Shown piece after piece: positions 1-11,363 of a DNA stretch of 64,000 bases. Position 1 is the first letter of the stretch; each line of letters begins with the position of its first letter. The stretch is from NCBI RefSeq assembly GCF_029227915.1, contig NC_079881.1:31349501-31413500 (forward strand), read 5' to 3'. Source of the DNA: Hydractinia symbiolongicarpus. Taxonomy: Eukaryota; Cnidaria; Hydrozoa; Anthoathecata; Hydractiniidae. Made by a program: the position numbers and the translations under genes. Under the pieces are notes generated by a model. It was not told where the DNA came from, ran no database searches, and worked only from the letters and a program-made list of their open reading frames with translations.

Positions 1-359
1 ATGTTGGTACGAATATTTGACCCAACCGTTGCAACTCAAACGGACTAACACCATTAAAAAGTCAATCAAATGTAGTTTTTGAAACTGTCGCTATTTCTTC
101 AGCGCGCAATAACGACTAGGATTGGTCCCACAGTAAAAAAATGACATTTTTATCTTAATTCTTAAATGAAGCGGTACCACAGCGCCCAGTGTAATTGCTG
201 AGTTTCGGCAATCATGTCAAATTAAGAAGAATATTATTTCTTGGAGTCCAATTGTCTCATTTATCACATTTATCAGGTGACAGCCCAAATTTAGCTCAAT
301 TAAGTCCCACAGTCAATCGTTTCATTGTTAAAAGCGATGCAACCTAGTAATATCAGAAA

Positions 360-380
360 AATATCGCTACCAATATGTGA
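360..380 (+). repeat. Type example of the recurrent 14-bp deletion junction
   Basis: Here tatcgcta passes directly to ccaatatg, whereas the usual sequence has aatacatgttggta between them. I found 14 such junctions, after bases 369, 3346, 7825, 9306, 10788, 12644, 25733, 26469, 27578, 27941, 29052, 30535, 31641 and 45125. Eleven continue with ccaatatg and three (25733, 26469, 27941) with cgaatatg. The lost segment contains the ACATGT palindrome and the ATGTTGGTA anchor. Confidence 0.92.
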
Positions 381-1481
381 CCCAATCGTTGTAACTCAAA
401 CGAAGTGACACCGTTAGAAATTCAATGAAATGTAGTTTTTGAAACTGTTGCTATTTCTTCAGCGCGCGATAACGGCTAGGATTGGTCCCACAGTAAAAAA
501 TGACTTATTAATGTAAATTTTTAAAAGAAGCGCTACCACAGCGCCCAGTATAAACGCTGAGTTCCGGCAATCATGTCAAATTAAGAAGAATGTTATTTCT
601 TGGAGTCCATTTGTCTCCTTTATCACATTTATCAGTTGACAGTCCAAATTTAGTTCAATTAAGTCCCACAGTCAATAGTTTCATAGTTAAAAGCGATGCA
701 ACCTAGTAATATCAGGGAAATGTCGCTAAATACATGTTGGTACGAATATGTGACCCAACCGTTGTAACTCAAACGAAGTGACACCGTTAGAAAGTCAATA
801 AAATGTAGTTTTTGAAACTGTTGCTATTTCTTCAGCGCGCGATAACGGCTAGGATTGGTCCCACAGTAATAAATTGACTTTTTTATCTTAGTTCTTAAAT
901 GAAGCGGTACCACAGCGCCCAGTGTAATCGCTGAGTTTCGGCAATCATGTCAAATTAAGAAGAATGTTATTTCTTGGAGTCCAATTGTCTCATTTATCAC
1001 ATTTATCAGGTCACAGTCCAAAGTTAGTTCAATTAAGTCCCACAGTCAATCGTTTCATTGTTTAAAGCGATGCAACCTAGTAATATCAGAAAAATATCGC
1101 TAAATACATGTTGGTACGAATATGTGGCCCAACCGTTGTAACTCAAACGAAGTGACACCGTTAAAAAGTCAATGAAATGTAGTTTTTGAAACTGTTGCTA
1201 TTTCTTCAGCGCGCGATAACGGCTAGGATTGGTCCCACAGTAATAAAATGACTTTTTTATCTTAGTTCTTCAATGAAGCGGTACCACAGCGCCCAGTGTA
1301 ATCGCTGAGTTTTGGCAATCATGTCAAATTAAGAAGAATGTTATTTCTTGGAGTCCAATTGTCTCATTTATCACATTTATCAGGTCACAGTCCAAAGTTA
1401 GTTCAATTAAGTCCCACAGTCAATCGTTTCATTTTTTAAAGCGATGCAACCTAGTAATATCAGAAAAATACCGCTAAATAC

Positions 1482-1855
1482 ATGTTGGTACGAGTATGCG
1501 ACCCAACCGTTGTAACTCAAACGGACTGACACCGTTAGAAAGTCAATGAAATGTAGTTTTTGAAACTGTTGTTATTTCTTCAGCGCGCGATAACGGCTAG
1601 GATTCGTCCCACAGTGAAAAAATGACTTTTTTATCTTAATTCTTAAATGAAGCGGTACCACAGCGCCCAGTGTAATTGCTGAGTTTCGGCAATCATGTCA
1701 AATTAAGAATAATGTTATTTCTTGGAGTCCAATTTTCTCATTTATCACATTTATTAGGTCACAGTCCAAAGTTAGTTCGATTAAGTCCCACAGTCAATCG
1801 TTTCATTGTTAAAAGCGATGCAACTTAGTAATATCAGAAAAATATCGCTAAATAC
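1482..1855 (+). repeat. Reference monomer with internal landmarks
   Basis: This 374-bp D-type copy is used to describe the unit. It contains alternating CCGTT (1507-1511), AACGG (1520-1524), CCGTT (1532-1536) and AACGG (1592-1596). A short perfect dyad AGTTT-ttg-AAACT lies at 1555-1567, and a GCGCGC palindrome at 1583-1588. TCCCACAGT is present twice, at 1607-1615 and 1786-1794, and a third CACAGT lies at 1760-1765. A GGTACC (KpnI) site is at 1654-1659. An A-run and a T-run flank TGAC around 1616-1632. The unit is about 37% G+C by hand count of a close consensus. The roles of these landmarks are unknown; they are given as coordinates for alignment. Confidence 0.85.
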
Positions 1856-2977
1856 ATGTTGGTACCAATATGTGACCCAACCGTTGTAACTCAAACGGAG
1901 TGACACCGTTAGAAATCAATGAAATGTAGTTTTTGAAACTGTTGCTATTTGTTCAGGGCGCGATAACGGCTAGGATTGGTCCCACAGTAAAAAATGACTT
2001 ATTAATGTAAATTTTTAAAAGAAGCGCTACCACAGCGCCCAGTATAAACGCTGAGTTCCGGCAATCATGTCAAATTAAGAAGAATGTTATTTCTTGGAGT
2101 CCAATTGTCTCATTTATCACATTTATCAGGTCACAGTCCAAAGTTAGTTCAATTAAGTCCCACAGTCAATCGTTTAATTGTTAAAAGCGATGCAACCTAG
2201 TAATATCAGAAAAATATCGCTAAATACATGTTGGTACGAATATGTGACCCACCGGTTGTAACTCAAACGGAGTGACACCGTTAGAAAGTCAATGAAATGT
2301 TTTTTTTGAAACTGTTGCTATTTCTTCAGTGCGCGATAACGGCTAGGATTGGTCCCACAGTGAAAAATCACTTATTAATGTAAATTTTTAAAAGAAGCGC
2401 TACCACAGCGCCCAGTGTAAACGCTGAGTTCCAGCAATCATGTCAAATTAAGAAGAATGTTATTTCTTGGAGTCCAATTGTCTCATTTATCACATTTATC
2501 AGGTCACAGTCCAAAGTTAGTTCAATTAAGTCCCACAGTCAATCGTTTCATTGTTAAAAGCGATGCAACCTAGTAATATCAGAAAAATATCGCTAAATAC
2601 ATGTTGGTACGAATATGTTACCCAACCGTTGTAACTCAAACGGAGTGACACCGTTAGAAACTCAATGAAATGTAGTTTTTGAAACTGTTGCTATTTCTTC
2701 AGCGCGCGATAACGGCTGGGATTGGTCGCACAGTAAAAAAATGACTTTTTTTTATCTTAATTCTTAAATGAAGCGGTACCACAGCGACCAGTGTAATCGC
2801 TGAGTTTCAGCAATCATGCCAAATTAAGAAGAATGTTATTTCTTGGAGTCCAATTGTCTTATATATCACATTTATCAGGTCACAGTCCAAAGTTAGTTCA
2901 ATTAAGCCCCACAGTCAATCGTTTCATTGTTAAAAGCGATCCAACCTAGTAATATCAAAAAAAATATCGCTAAATAC

Positions 2978-4813
2978 ATGTTGGTACGAATATTTGACCC
3001 AACCGTTGCAACTCAAACGGACTAACACCATTAAAAAGTCAATCAAATGTAGTTTTTGAAACTGTCGCTATTTCTTCAGCGCGCAATAACGACTAGGATT
3101 GGTCCCACAGTAAAAAAATGACTTTTTTATCTTAATTCTTAAATGAAGCGGTACCACAGCGCCCAGTGTAATTGCTGAGTTTCGGCAATCATGTCAAATT
3201 AAGAAGAATATTATTTCTTGGAGTCCAATTGTCTCATTTATCACATTTATCAGGTGACCGCCCAAATTTAGCTCAATTAAGTCCCACAGTCAATCGTTTC
3301 ATTGTTAAAAGCGATGCAACCTAGTAATATCAGAAAAATATCGCTACCAATATGTGACCCAACCGTTGTAACTCAAACGAAGTGACACCGTTAGAAATTC
3401 AATGAAATGTAGTTTTTGAAACTGTTGCTATTTCTTCAGCGCGCGATAACGGCTAGGATTGGTCCCACAGTAAAAAATGACTTATTAATGTAAATTTTTA
3501 AAAGAAGCGCTACCACAGCGCCCAGTATAAACGCTGAGTTCCGGCAATCATGTCAAATTAAGAAGAATGTTATTTCTTGGAGTCCATTTGTCTCCTTTAT
3601 CACATTTATCAGTTGACAGTCCAAATTTAGTTCAATTAAGTCCCACAGTCAATAGTTTCATAGTTAAAAGCGATGCAACCTAGTAATATCAGGAAAATGT
3701 CGCTAAATACATGTTGGTACGAATATGTGACCCAACCGTTGTAACTCAAACGAAGTGACACCGTTAGAAAGTCAATGAAATGTAGTTTTTGAAACTGTTG
3801 CTATTTCTTCAGCGCGCGATAACGGCTAGGATTGGTCCCACAGTAATAAATTGACTTTTTTATCTTAGTTCTTAAATGAAGCGGTACCACAGCGCCCAGT
3901 GTAATCGCTGAGTTTCGGCAATCATGTCAAATTAAGAAGAATGTTATTTCTTGGAGTCCAATTGTCTCATTTATCACATTTATCAGGTCACAGTCCAAAG
4001 TTAGTTCAATTAAGTCCCACAGTCAATCGTTTCATTGTTTAAAGCGATGCAACCTAGTAATATCAGAAAAATATCGCTAAATACATGTTGGTACGAATAT
4101 GTGGCCCAACCGTTGTAACTCAAACGAAGTGACACCGTTAAAAAGTCAATGAAATGTAGTTTTTGAAACTGTTGCTATTTCTTCAGCGCGCGATAACGGC
4201 TAGGATTGGTCCCACAGTAATAAAATGACTTTTTTATCTTAGTTCTTCAATGAAGCGGTACCACAGCGCCCAGTGTAATCGCTGAGTTTTGGCAATCATG
4301 TCAAATTAAGAAGAATGTTATTTCTTGGAGTCCAATTGTCTCATTTATCACATTTATCAGGTCACAGTCCAAAGTTAGTTCAATTAAGTCCCACAGTCAA
4401 TCGTTTCATTGTTTAAAGCGATGCAACCTAGTAATATCAGAAAAATACCGCTAAATACATGTTGGTACGAGTATGCGACCCAACCGTTGTAACTCAAACG
4501 GACTGACACCGTTAGAAAGTCAATGAAATGTAGTTTTTGAAACTGTTGTTATTTCTTCAGCGCGCGATAACGGCTAGGATTCGTCCCACAGTGAAAAAAT
4601 GACTTTTTTATCTTAATTCTTAAATGAAGCGGTACCACAGCGCCCAGTGTAATTGCTGAGTTTCGGCAATCATGTCAAATTAAGAATAATGTTATTTCTT
4701 GGAGTCCAATTTTCTCATTTATCACATTTATTAGGTCACAGTCCAAAGTTAGTTCGATTAAGTCCCACAGTCAATCGTTTCATTGTTAAAAGCGATGCAA
4801 CTTAGTAATATCA
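2978..4813 (+). repeat. 8-mer higher-order repeat, copy 2, truncated after 5 monomers
   Basis: This segment matches 1-1836 at offset 2977 with only scattered single-base differences, for example atgacttttt against atgacattttt near 3118 and tcaggaaaat against tcagggaaat near 3690. Identity breaks at about 4813, where this copy continues tcaaaaaaaatatcg and then gtgttggtacaaatatttg, unlike 1837 onward. The remaining B-B'-K part of copy 1 is therefore not repeated here. The break marks a recombination or conversion edge. Confidence 0.88.
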
Positions 4814-7456
4814 AAAAAAATATCGCTAAATACGTGTTGGTACAAATATTTGACCCAACCGTTGTAACTCAAACGGACTGACACCATTAAAAAGTCAATC
4901 AAATGTAGTTTTTGAAACTGTCGCTATTTCTTCAGCGCGCGATAACGGCTAGAATTGGTCCCACAGTAAAAAATGACTTATTAATGTAAATTTTTAAAAG
5001 AAGCGCTACCACAGCGCCCAGTGTAAACGCTGAGTTCCGGCAATCATGTCAAATTAAGAAGAATGTTATTTCTTGGAGTCCAATTGTCTCATTTATCACA
5101 TTTATCAGGTCACAGTCCAAAGTTAGTTCAATTAAGTCCCACAGTCAATCGTTTCATTGTTAAAAGCGATGCAACCTAGTAATATCAGAAAAATATCGCT
5201 AAATACATGTTGGTACGAATATGTGACCCAACCGTTGTAACTCAAACGGAGTGACACCGTTAGAAAGTAATTGAAATGTAGTTTTTGAAACTGTTGCTAT
5301 TTCTTCAGCGCGCGATAACGGCTAGGATTGGTCCCACAGTAAAAAAATGACTTTTTTATCTTAATTCTTAAATGAAACGGTACCACAGCGCCCAGTGTAA
5401 TTGCTGAGTTTCGGCAATCATGTCAAATTAAGAAGAATGTTATTTCTTGGAGTCCAATTTTCTCATTTATCACATTTATTAGGTCACAGTCCAAAGTTAG
5501 TTCGATTAAGTCCCACAGTCAATCGTTTCATTGTTAAAAGCGATGCAACTTAGTAATATCAAAAAAAATATCGCTAAATACGTGTTGGTACAAATATTTG
5601 ACCCAACCGTTGTAACTCAAACGGACTGACACCATTAAAAAGTCAATCAAATGAAGTTTTTGAAACTGTCGCTATTTCTTCAGCGCGCAATAACGGCTAG
5701 GATTGGTCCCACAGTAAAAAATGACTTATTAATGTAAATTTTTAAAAGAAGCGCTACCACAGCGCCCAGGGTAAACGTTGAGTTTCGGCAATCATGTCAA
5801 ATTAAGAAGAATGTTATTTCTTGGAGTCCAATTGTCTCAATTATCACATTTATCATGTCACAGTCCAAAGTTAGTTCAATTAAGTCCCACAGTCAATCGT
5901 TTCATTGTTAAAAGCGATGCAACCTAGTAATATCAGAAAAATATCGCTAAATACATATTGGTACGAATATTTGACCCAACCGTTGTAACTCAAACGGAGT
6001 GACACCGTTAGAAAGTCAATGAAATGTAGTTTTTGAAACTGTTGCTATTTCTTCAGCGCGCAATAACGGCTAGGATTGGTCCCACAGTAAAAAAATGACT
6101 TTTTTTATCTTAATTCTTAAATGAAGCGGTACCACAGCGACCAGTGTAATCCCTGAGTTTCAGCAACAATGCCAAATTAAGAAGAATGTTATTTCTTGGA
6201 GTTCAATTGTCTCATTTATCACATTTATCAGGTCACAGTCCAATGTTAGTTCAATTAAGTCCAACAGTCAATCGTTTCATTGTTAAAAGCGATGCAACCT
6301 AGTAATATCAAAAAAAAATATCGCTAAATACATGTTGGTAAGAATATTTGACCCAACCGTTGTAACTCAAACGGACTTACACCATTAAAAAGTCAATCAA
6401 ATGTAGTTTTTGAAAATGTCGCTATTTCTTCAGCGCGCAATAACGGCTAGGATTGGTCCCACAGTAAAAAAATGATCTTTTTATCTTAATTCTTAGATGA
6501 AGCGGTACCACAGCGCCCAGTGTAATTGCTGAGTTTCGGCAATCATGTCAAATTAAGAAGAATGTTATTTCTTGGAGTCCAATTGTCTCATTTATCACAT
6601 TTATCAGGTCACAGTCCAAAGTTAGTTCAATTAAGTCCCACAGTCAATCGTTTCATTGTTAAAAGCGATGCAACCTAGTAATATCAGAAAAATATCGCTA
6701 AATACATGTTGGTACGAATATGTGACCCAACCATTGTAACTCAAACGGAGTGAAACCGTTAGAAAGTCATTGAAATGTAGTTTTTGAAACTGTTGCTATT
6801 TCTTCAGCGCGCGATAACGGCTAGGATTGGTCCCACAGTAAAAAAATGACTTTTTTATCTTAATTCTTAAATGAAGCGGTACCACAGCGCCCAGTGTGAT
6901 TGCTGAGTTTCGGCAATCATGTCAAATTAAGAAGAATGTTATTTCTTGGAGTCCAATTTTCTCATTTATCACATTTATCAGGTCACAGTCCAAAGTTAGT
7001 TCAATTAAGTCCCACAGTCAATCGTTTAATTGTTAAAAGAGATGCAACCTAGTAATATCAGAAAAATATGGCTAAATACATGTTGGTACGAATATGTGAC
7101 CCAACCGTTGTAACTCAAACGGAGTGACACCGTTAGAAACTCAATGAAATGTAGTTTTTGAAACTGTTGCTATTTCTTCAGCGCGCGATAACGGCTAGGA
7201 TTGGTCCCACAGTAAAAAAATGACTTTTTTTTATCTTAATTCTTAAATGAAGCAGTACCACAGCGACCAGTGTAATCGCTGAGTTTCAGCAATCATGCCA
7301 AATTAAGAAGAATGTTATTTCTTGGAGTCCAATTGTCTCATTTATCACATTTATCAGGTCACAGTCCAAAGTTAGTTCAATTAAGTCCCACAGTCAATCG
7401 TTTCATTGTTAAAAGCGATCCAACCTAGTAATATCAAAAAAAAAATCGCTAAATAC
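4814..7456 (+). repeat. Irregular mosaic of A, B, D and K-type monomers
   Basis: Monomer starts are 4834, 5207, 5582, 5955, 6332, 6706 and 7080. The heads at 4834 and 5582 share the rare gtgttggtacaaatatttg and lie 748 bp apart, so a two-monomer step is visible, but the bodies differ. The monomer at 5207 ends with the D-like tail (aattttctc, gttcgattaag, caacttag), making it a hybrid. The monomer at 7080 is K-type and leads into the A monomer at 7457. I see no gene or foreign sequence in this stretch. Confidence 0.85.
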
Positions 7457-10419
7457 ATGTTGGTACGAATATTTGACCCAACCGTTGTAACTCAAACGGA
7501 CTAACACCATTAAAAAGTCAATCAAATGTAGTTTTTGGAACTGTCGCTCTTTCTTCAGCGCGCAATAACGACTAGGATTGGTCCCACAGTAAAAAAATGA
7601 CTTTTTTATCTTAATTCTTAAATGAAGCGGTACCACAGCGCCCAGTGTAATTGCTGAGTTTCGGCAATCATGTCAAATTAAGAAGAATGTTATTTCTTGG
7701 AGTCCAATTGTCTCATTTATTACATTGATCAGGTGACAGTCCAAATTTAGCTCAATTAAGTCCCACAGTCAATCGTTTCATTGTTAAAAGCGATGCAACC
7801 TAGTAATATCAGAAAAATATCGCTACCAATATGTGACCCAACCGTTGTAACTCAAACGAAGTGACACCGTTAGAAAGTCAATAAAATGTAGTTTTTGAAA
7901 CTGTTGCTATTTCTTCAGCGCGCGATAACGGCTAGGATTGGTCCCACAGTAAAAAATGACTTATTAATGTAAATTTTTAAAAGAAGCGCTACCACAGCGC
8001 CCAGTATAAACGCTGAGTTCCGGCAATCATGTCAAATTAAGAAGAATGTTATTTCTTGGAGTCCAATTGTCTCATTTATCACATTTATCAGGTCACAGTC
8101 CAAAGTTAGATCAATTAAATCCCACAGTCAATTGTTTAATTGTTAAAAGCGATGCAACCTAGTAATATCAGAAAAATATCGCTAAATACATGTTGGTACG
8201 AATATGTGACCCACCGGTTGTAACTCAAACGGAGTGACACCGTTAGAAAGTCAATGAAATGTTGTTTTTGAAACTGTTGCTATTTCTTCAGTGCGCGCTA
8301 ACGGCTAGGATTGGTCCCACAGTGAAAAATCACTTATTAATGTAAATTTTTAAAAGAAGCGCTACCACAGCGCCCAGTGTAAACGCTGAGTTCCGGCAAT
8401 CATGTCAAATTAAGAAGAATGTTATTTCTTGGAGTCCAATTGTCTCATTTATTACATTTATCAGGTCACAGTCCAAAGTTAGTTCAATTAAGTCCCACAG
8501 TCAATCGTTTCATTGTTAAAAGCGATGCAACCTAGTAATTTCAGAAAAATATCGCTAAATACATGTTGGTACGAATATGTTACCCAACCGTTGTAACTCA
8601 AACGGAGTGACACCGTTAGAAACTCAATGAAATGTAGTTTTTGAAACTGTTGCTATTTCTTCAGCGCGCGATAACCGCTAGGATTGGTCCCACAGTAAAA
8701 AAATGACTTTTTTTATCTTAATTCTTAAATGAAGCGGTACCACAGCGACCAGTGTAATCGCTGAGTTTCAGCAATCATGCCAAATTAAGAAGAATGTTAT
8801 TTCTTGGAGTCCAATTGTCTCATTTATCACATTTATCAGGTCACAGTCCATAGTTAGTTCAATTAAGTACCACAGTCAATCGTTTAATTGTTAAAAGCGA
8901 TGCAACCTAGTAATATCAGAAAAATATCGCTAAATACATGTTGGTACGAATATGTGACCCACCAGTTGTAACTCAAACGGAGTGACACCGTTAGAAAGTC
9001 AATGAAATGTTGTTTTTGAAACTGTTGCTATTTCTTCAGTGCGCGCTAACGGCTAGGATTGGTCCCACAGTAAAAAAATGACTTTTTTATCTTAATTCTT
9101 AAATGAAGCGGTACCACAGCGCCCAGTGTAATTGCTGAGTTTCGGCAATCATGTCAAATTAAGAAGAATGTTATTTCTTGGAGTCCAATTGTCTCATTTA
9201 TCACATTTATCAGGTGACAGTCCAAATTTAGCTCAATTAAGTCCCACAGTCAATCGTTTCATTGTTAAAAGCGATGCAACCTAGTAATATCAGAAAAATA
9301 TCGCTACCAATATGTGACCCAACCGTTGTAACTCAAACGAAGTGACACCGTTAGAAAGTCAATGAAATGTAGTTTTTGAAACTGTTGCTATTTGTTCAGC
9401 GCGCGATAACGGCTAGGATTGGTCCCACAGTAAAAAATGACTTATTAATGTAAATTTTTAAAAGAAGCGCTACCACAGCGCCCAGTATAAACGCTGAGTT
9501 CCGGCAATCATGTCAAATTAAGAAGAATGTTATTTCTTGGAGTCCAATTGTCTCATTTATCACATTTATCAGGTCACAGTCCAAAGTTAGTTCAATTAAG
9601 TCCCACAGTCAATCGTTTAATTGTTAAAAGCGATGCAACCTAGTAATATCAGAAAAATATCGCTAAATACATGTTGGTACGAATATGTGACCCACCGGTT
9701 GTAACTCAAACGGAGTGACACCGTTAGAAAGTCAATGAAATGTTTTTTTTGAAACTGTTGCTATTTCTTCAGTGCGCGCTAACGGCTAGGATTGGTCCCA
9801 CAGTGAAAAATCACTTATTAATGTAAATTTTTAAAAGAAGCGCTACCACAGCGCCCAGTGTAAACGCTGAGTTCCAGCAATCATGTCAAATTAAGAAGAA
9901 TGTTATTTCTTGGAGTCCAATTGTCTTATTTATCACATTTATCAGGTCACAGTCCAAAGTTAGTTCAATTAAGTCCCACAGTCAATCGTTTCATTGTTAA
10001 AAGCGATGCAACCTAGTAATATCAGAAAAATATCGCTAAATACATGTTGGTACGAATATGTTACCCAACCGTTGTAACTCAAACGGAGTGACACCGTTAG
10101 AAACTCAATGAAATGTAGTTTTTGAAACTGTTGCTATTTCTTCAGCGCGCGATAACGGCTAGGATTGGTCGCACAGTAAAAAAATGACTTTTTTTTATCT
10201 TAATTCTTAAATGAAGCGGTACCACAGCGCCCAGTGTAATCGCTGAGTTTCAGCAATCATGCCAAATTAAGAAGAATGTTATTTCTTGGAGTCCAATTGT
10301 CTCATTTATCACATTTATCAGGTCACAGTCCAAAGTTAGTTCAATTAAGTCCCACAGTCAATCGTTTAATTGTTAAAAGCGATGCAACCTAGTAATATCA
10401 GAAAAATATCGCTAAATAC
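7457..10419 (+). repeat. Two copies of a 4-monomer A-dB-B'-K repeat (~1.48 kb)
   Basis: Copy one starts at 7457 and copy two at 8938, a spacing of 1481 bp; the next A-type start is at 10420, 1482 bp further on. Each copy runs A (KpnI body), a B monomer lacking 14 bp at its head, B' with cccaccggttg, then K with the long T-tract. The A monomer of copy two has a B' head (gacccaccagttg, cttcagtgcgcgc) joined to an A body, so it is a hybrid with its switch near 9060-9075. Confidence 0.85.
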
Positions 10420-11363
10420 ATGTTGGCACGAATATGTGACCCACCGGTTGTAACTCAAACGGAGTGACACCGTTAGAAAGTCAATCAAATGTAGTTTTTG
10501 AAACTGTCGCTATTTCTTCAGCGCGCAATAACGACTAGGATTGGTCCCACAGTAAAAAAATGACTTTTTTATCTTAATTCTTAAATGAAGCGGTACCACA
10601 GCGCCCAGTGTAATTGCTGAGTTTCGGCAATCATGTCAAATTAAGAAGAATATTATTTCTTGGAGACCAATTGTCTCATTTATCACATTAATCAGGTGAC
10701 AGTCCAAATTTAGCTCAATTAAGTCCCACAGTCAATCGTTTCATTGTTAAAAGCGATGCAACCTAGTAATATCAGAAAAATATCGCTACCAATATGTGAC
10801 CCAACCGTTGTAACTCAAACGAAGTGACACCGTTAGAAATTCAATGAAATGTAGTTTTTGAAACTGTTGCTATTTCTTCAGCGCGCGATAACGGCTAGGA
10901 TTGGTCCCACAGTAAAAAATGACTTATTAATGTAAATTTTTAAAAGAAGCGCTACCACAGCGCCCAGTATAAACGCTGAGTTCCGGCAATCATGTCAAAT
11001 TAAGAAGAATGTTATTTCTTGGAGTCCATTTGTCTCCTTTATCACATTTATCAGTTGACAGTCCAAATTTAGTTCAATTAAGTCCCACAGTCAATAGTTT
11101 CATAGTTAAAAGCGATGCAACCTAGTAATATCAGAAAAATGTCGCTAAATACATGTTGGTACGAATATGTGACCCAACCGTTGTAACTCAAACGAAGTGA
11201 CACCGTTAGAAAGTCAATGAAATGTAGTTTTTGAAACTGTTGCTATTTCTTCAGCGCGCGATAACGGCTAGGATTGGTCCCACAGTAATAAATTGACTTT
11301 TTTATCTTAGTTCTTAAATGAAGCGGTACCACAGCGCCCAGTGTAATCGCTGAGTTTCGGCAA
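9508..11363 (+). repeat. 1856-bp 5-monomer tandem duplication, copy 1
   Basis: The sequence from about 9508 repeats at offset 1856 (compare B' heads at 9671 and 11527, K at 10044 and 11900, and the rare atgttggcacg heads at 10420 and 12276). It contains B', K, an A monomer with B' head, dB and C. The left boundary is placed by the change from cccagtataaacg (9481) to cccagtgtaatcg (11337) outside the match. Compared with the local 4-mer, one C monomer (11153) has been added. Confidence 0.87.

Larger units (their letters stand above)
1..2977 (+). repeat. 8-monomer higher-order repeat, copy 1 (2977 bp)
   Basis: The monomer order is A-dB-C-C'-D-B-B'-K, with starts at 1, ~370, 734, 1108, 1482, 1856, 2228 and 2601. 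The next A monomer begins at 2978 with the same head as base 1, and the first five monomers recur there at a constant offset of 2977. The fifth monomer carries gaataatg, aattttctc and caacttag, which recur only in related copies. The B monomer at 1856 is full length but already has ccaatatg after ggta, the base that also marks most of the 14-bp-deleted monomers. Confidence 0.9.

Noticed and set aside
1600-1620. CENP-B box
   Set aside because: Segments such as ttcgtcccacagtga (D lineage) match TTCG and the following A of the vertebrate box but lack the CGGG part. No full match was found by eye.
7409-7636. Minus-strand open frames at 7409-7636, 27135-27389, 28636-28863 and 48213-48410
   Set aside because: They are readings of A/K- or C-type monomers on the opposite strand. 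The first three begin at a GTG within the KpnI region, not at an ATG, and they recur only because the underlying blocks are duplicated. No family resemblance is visible.
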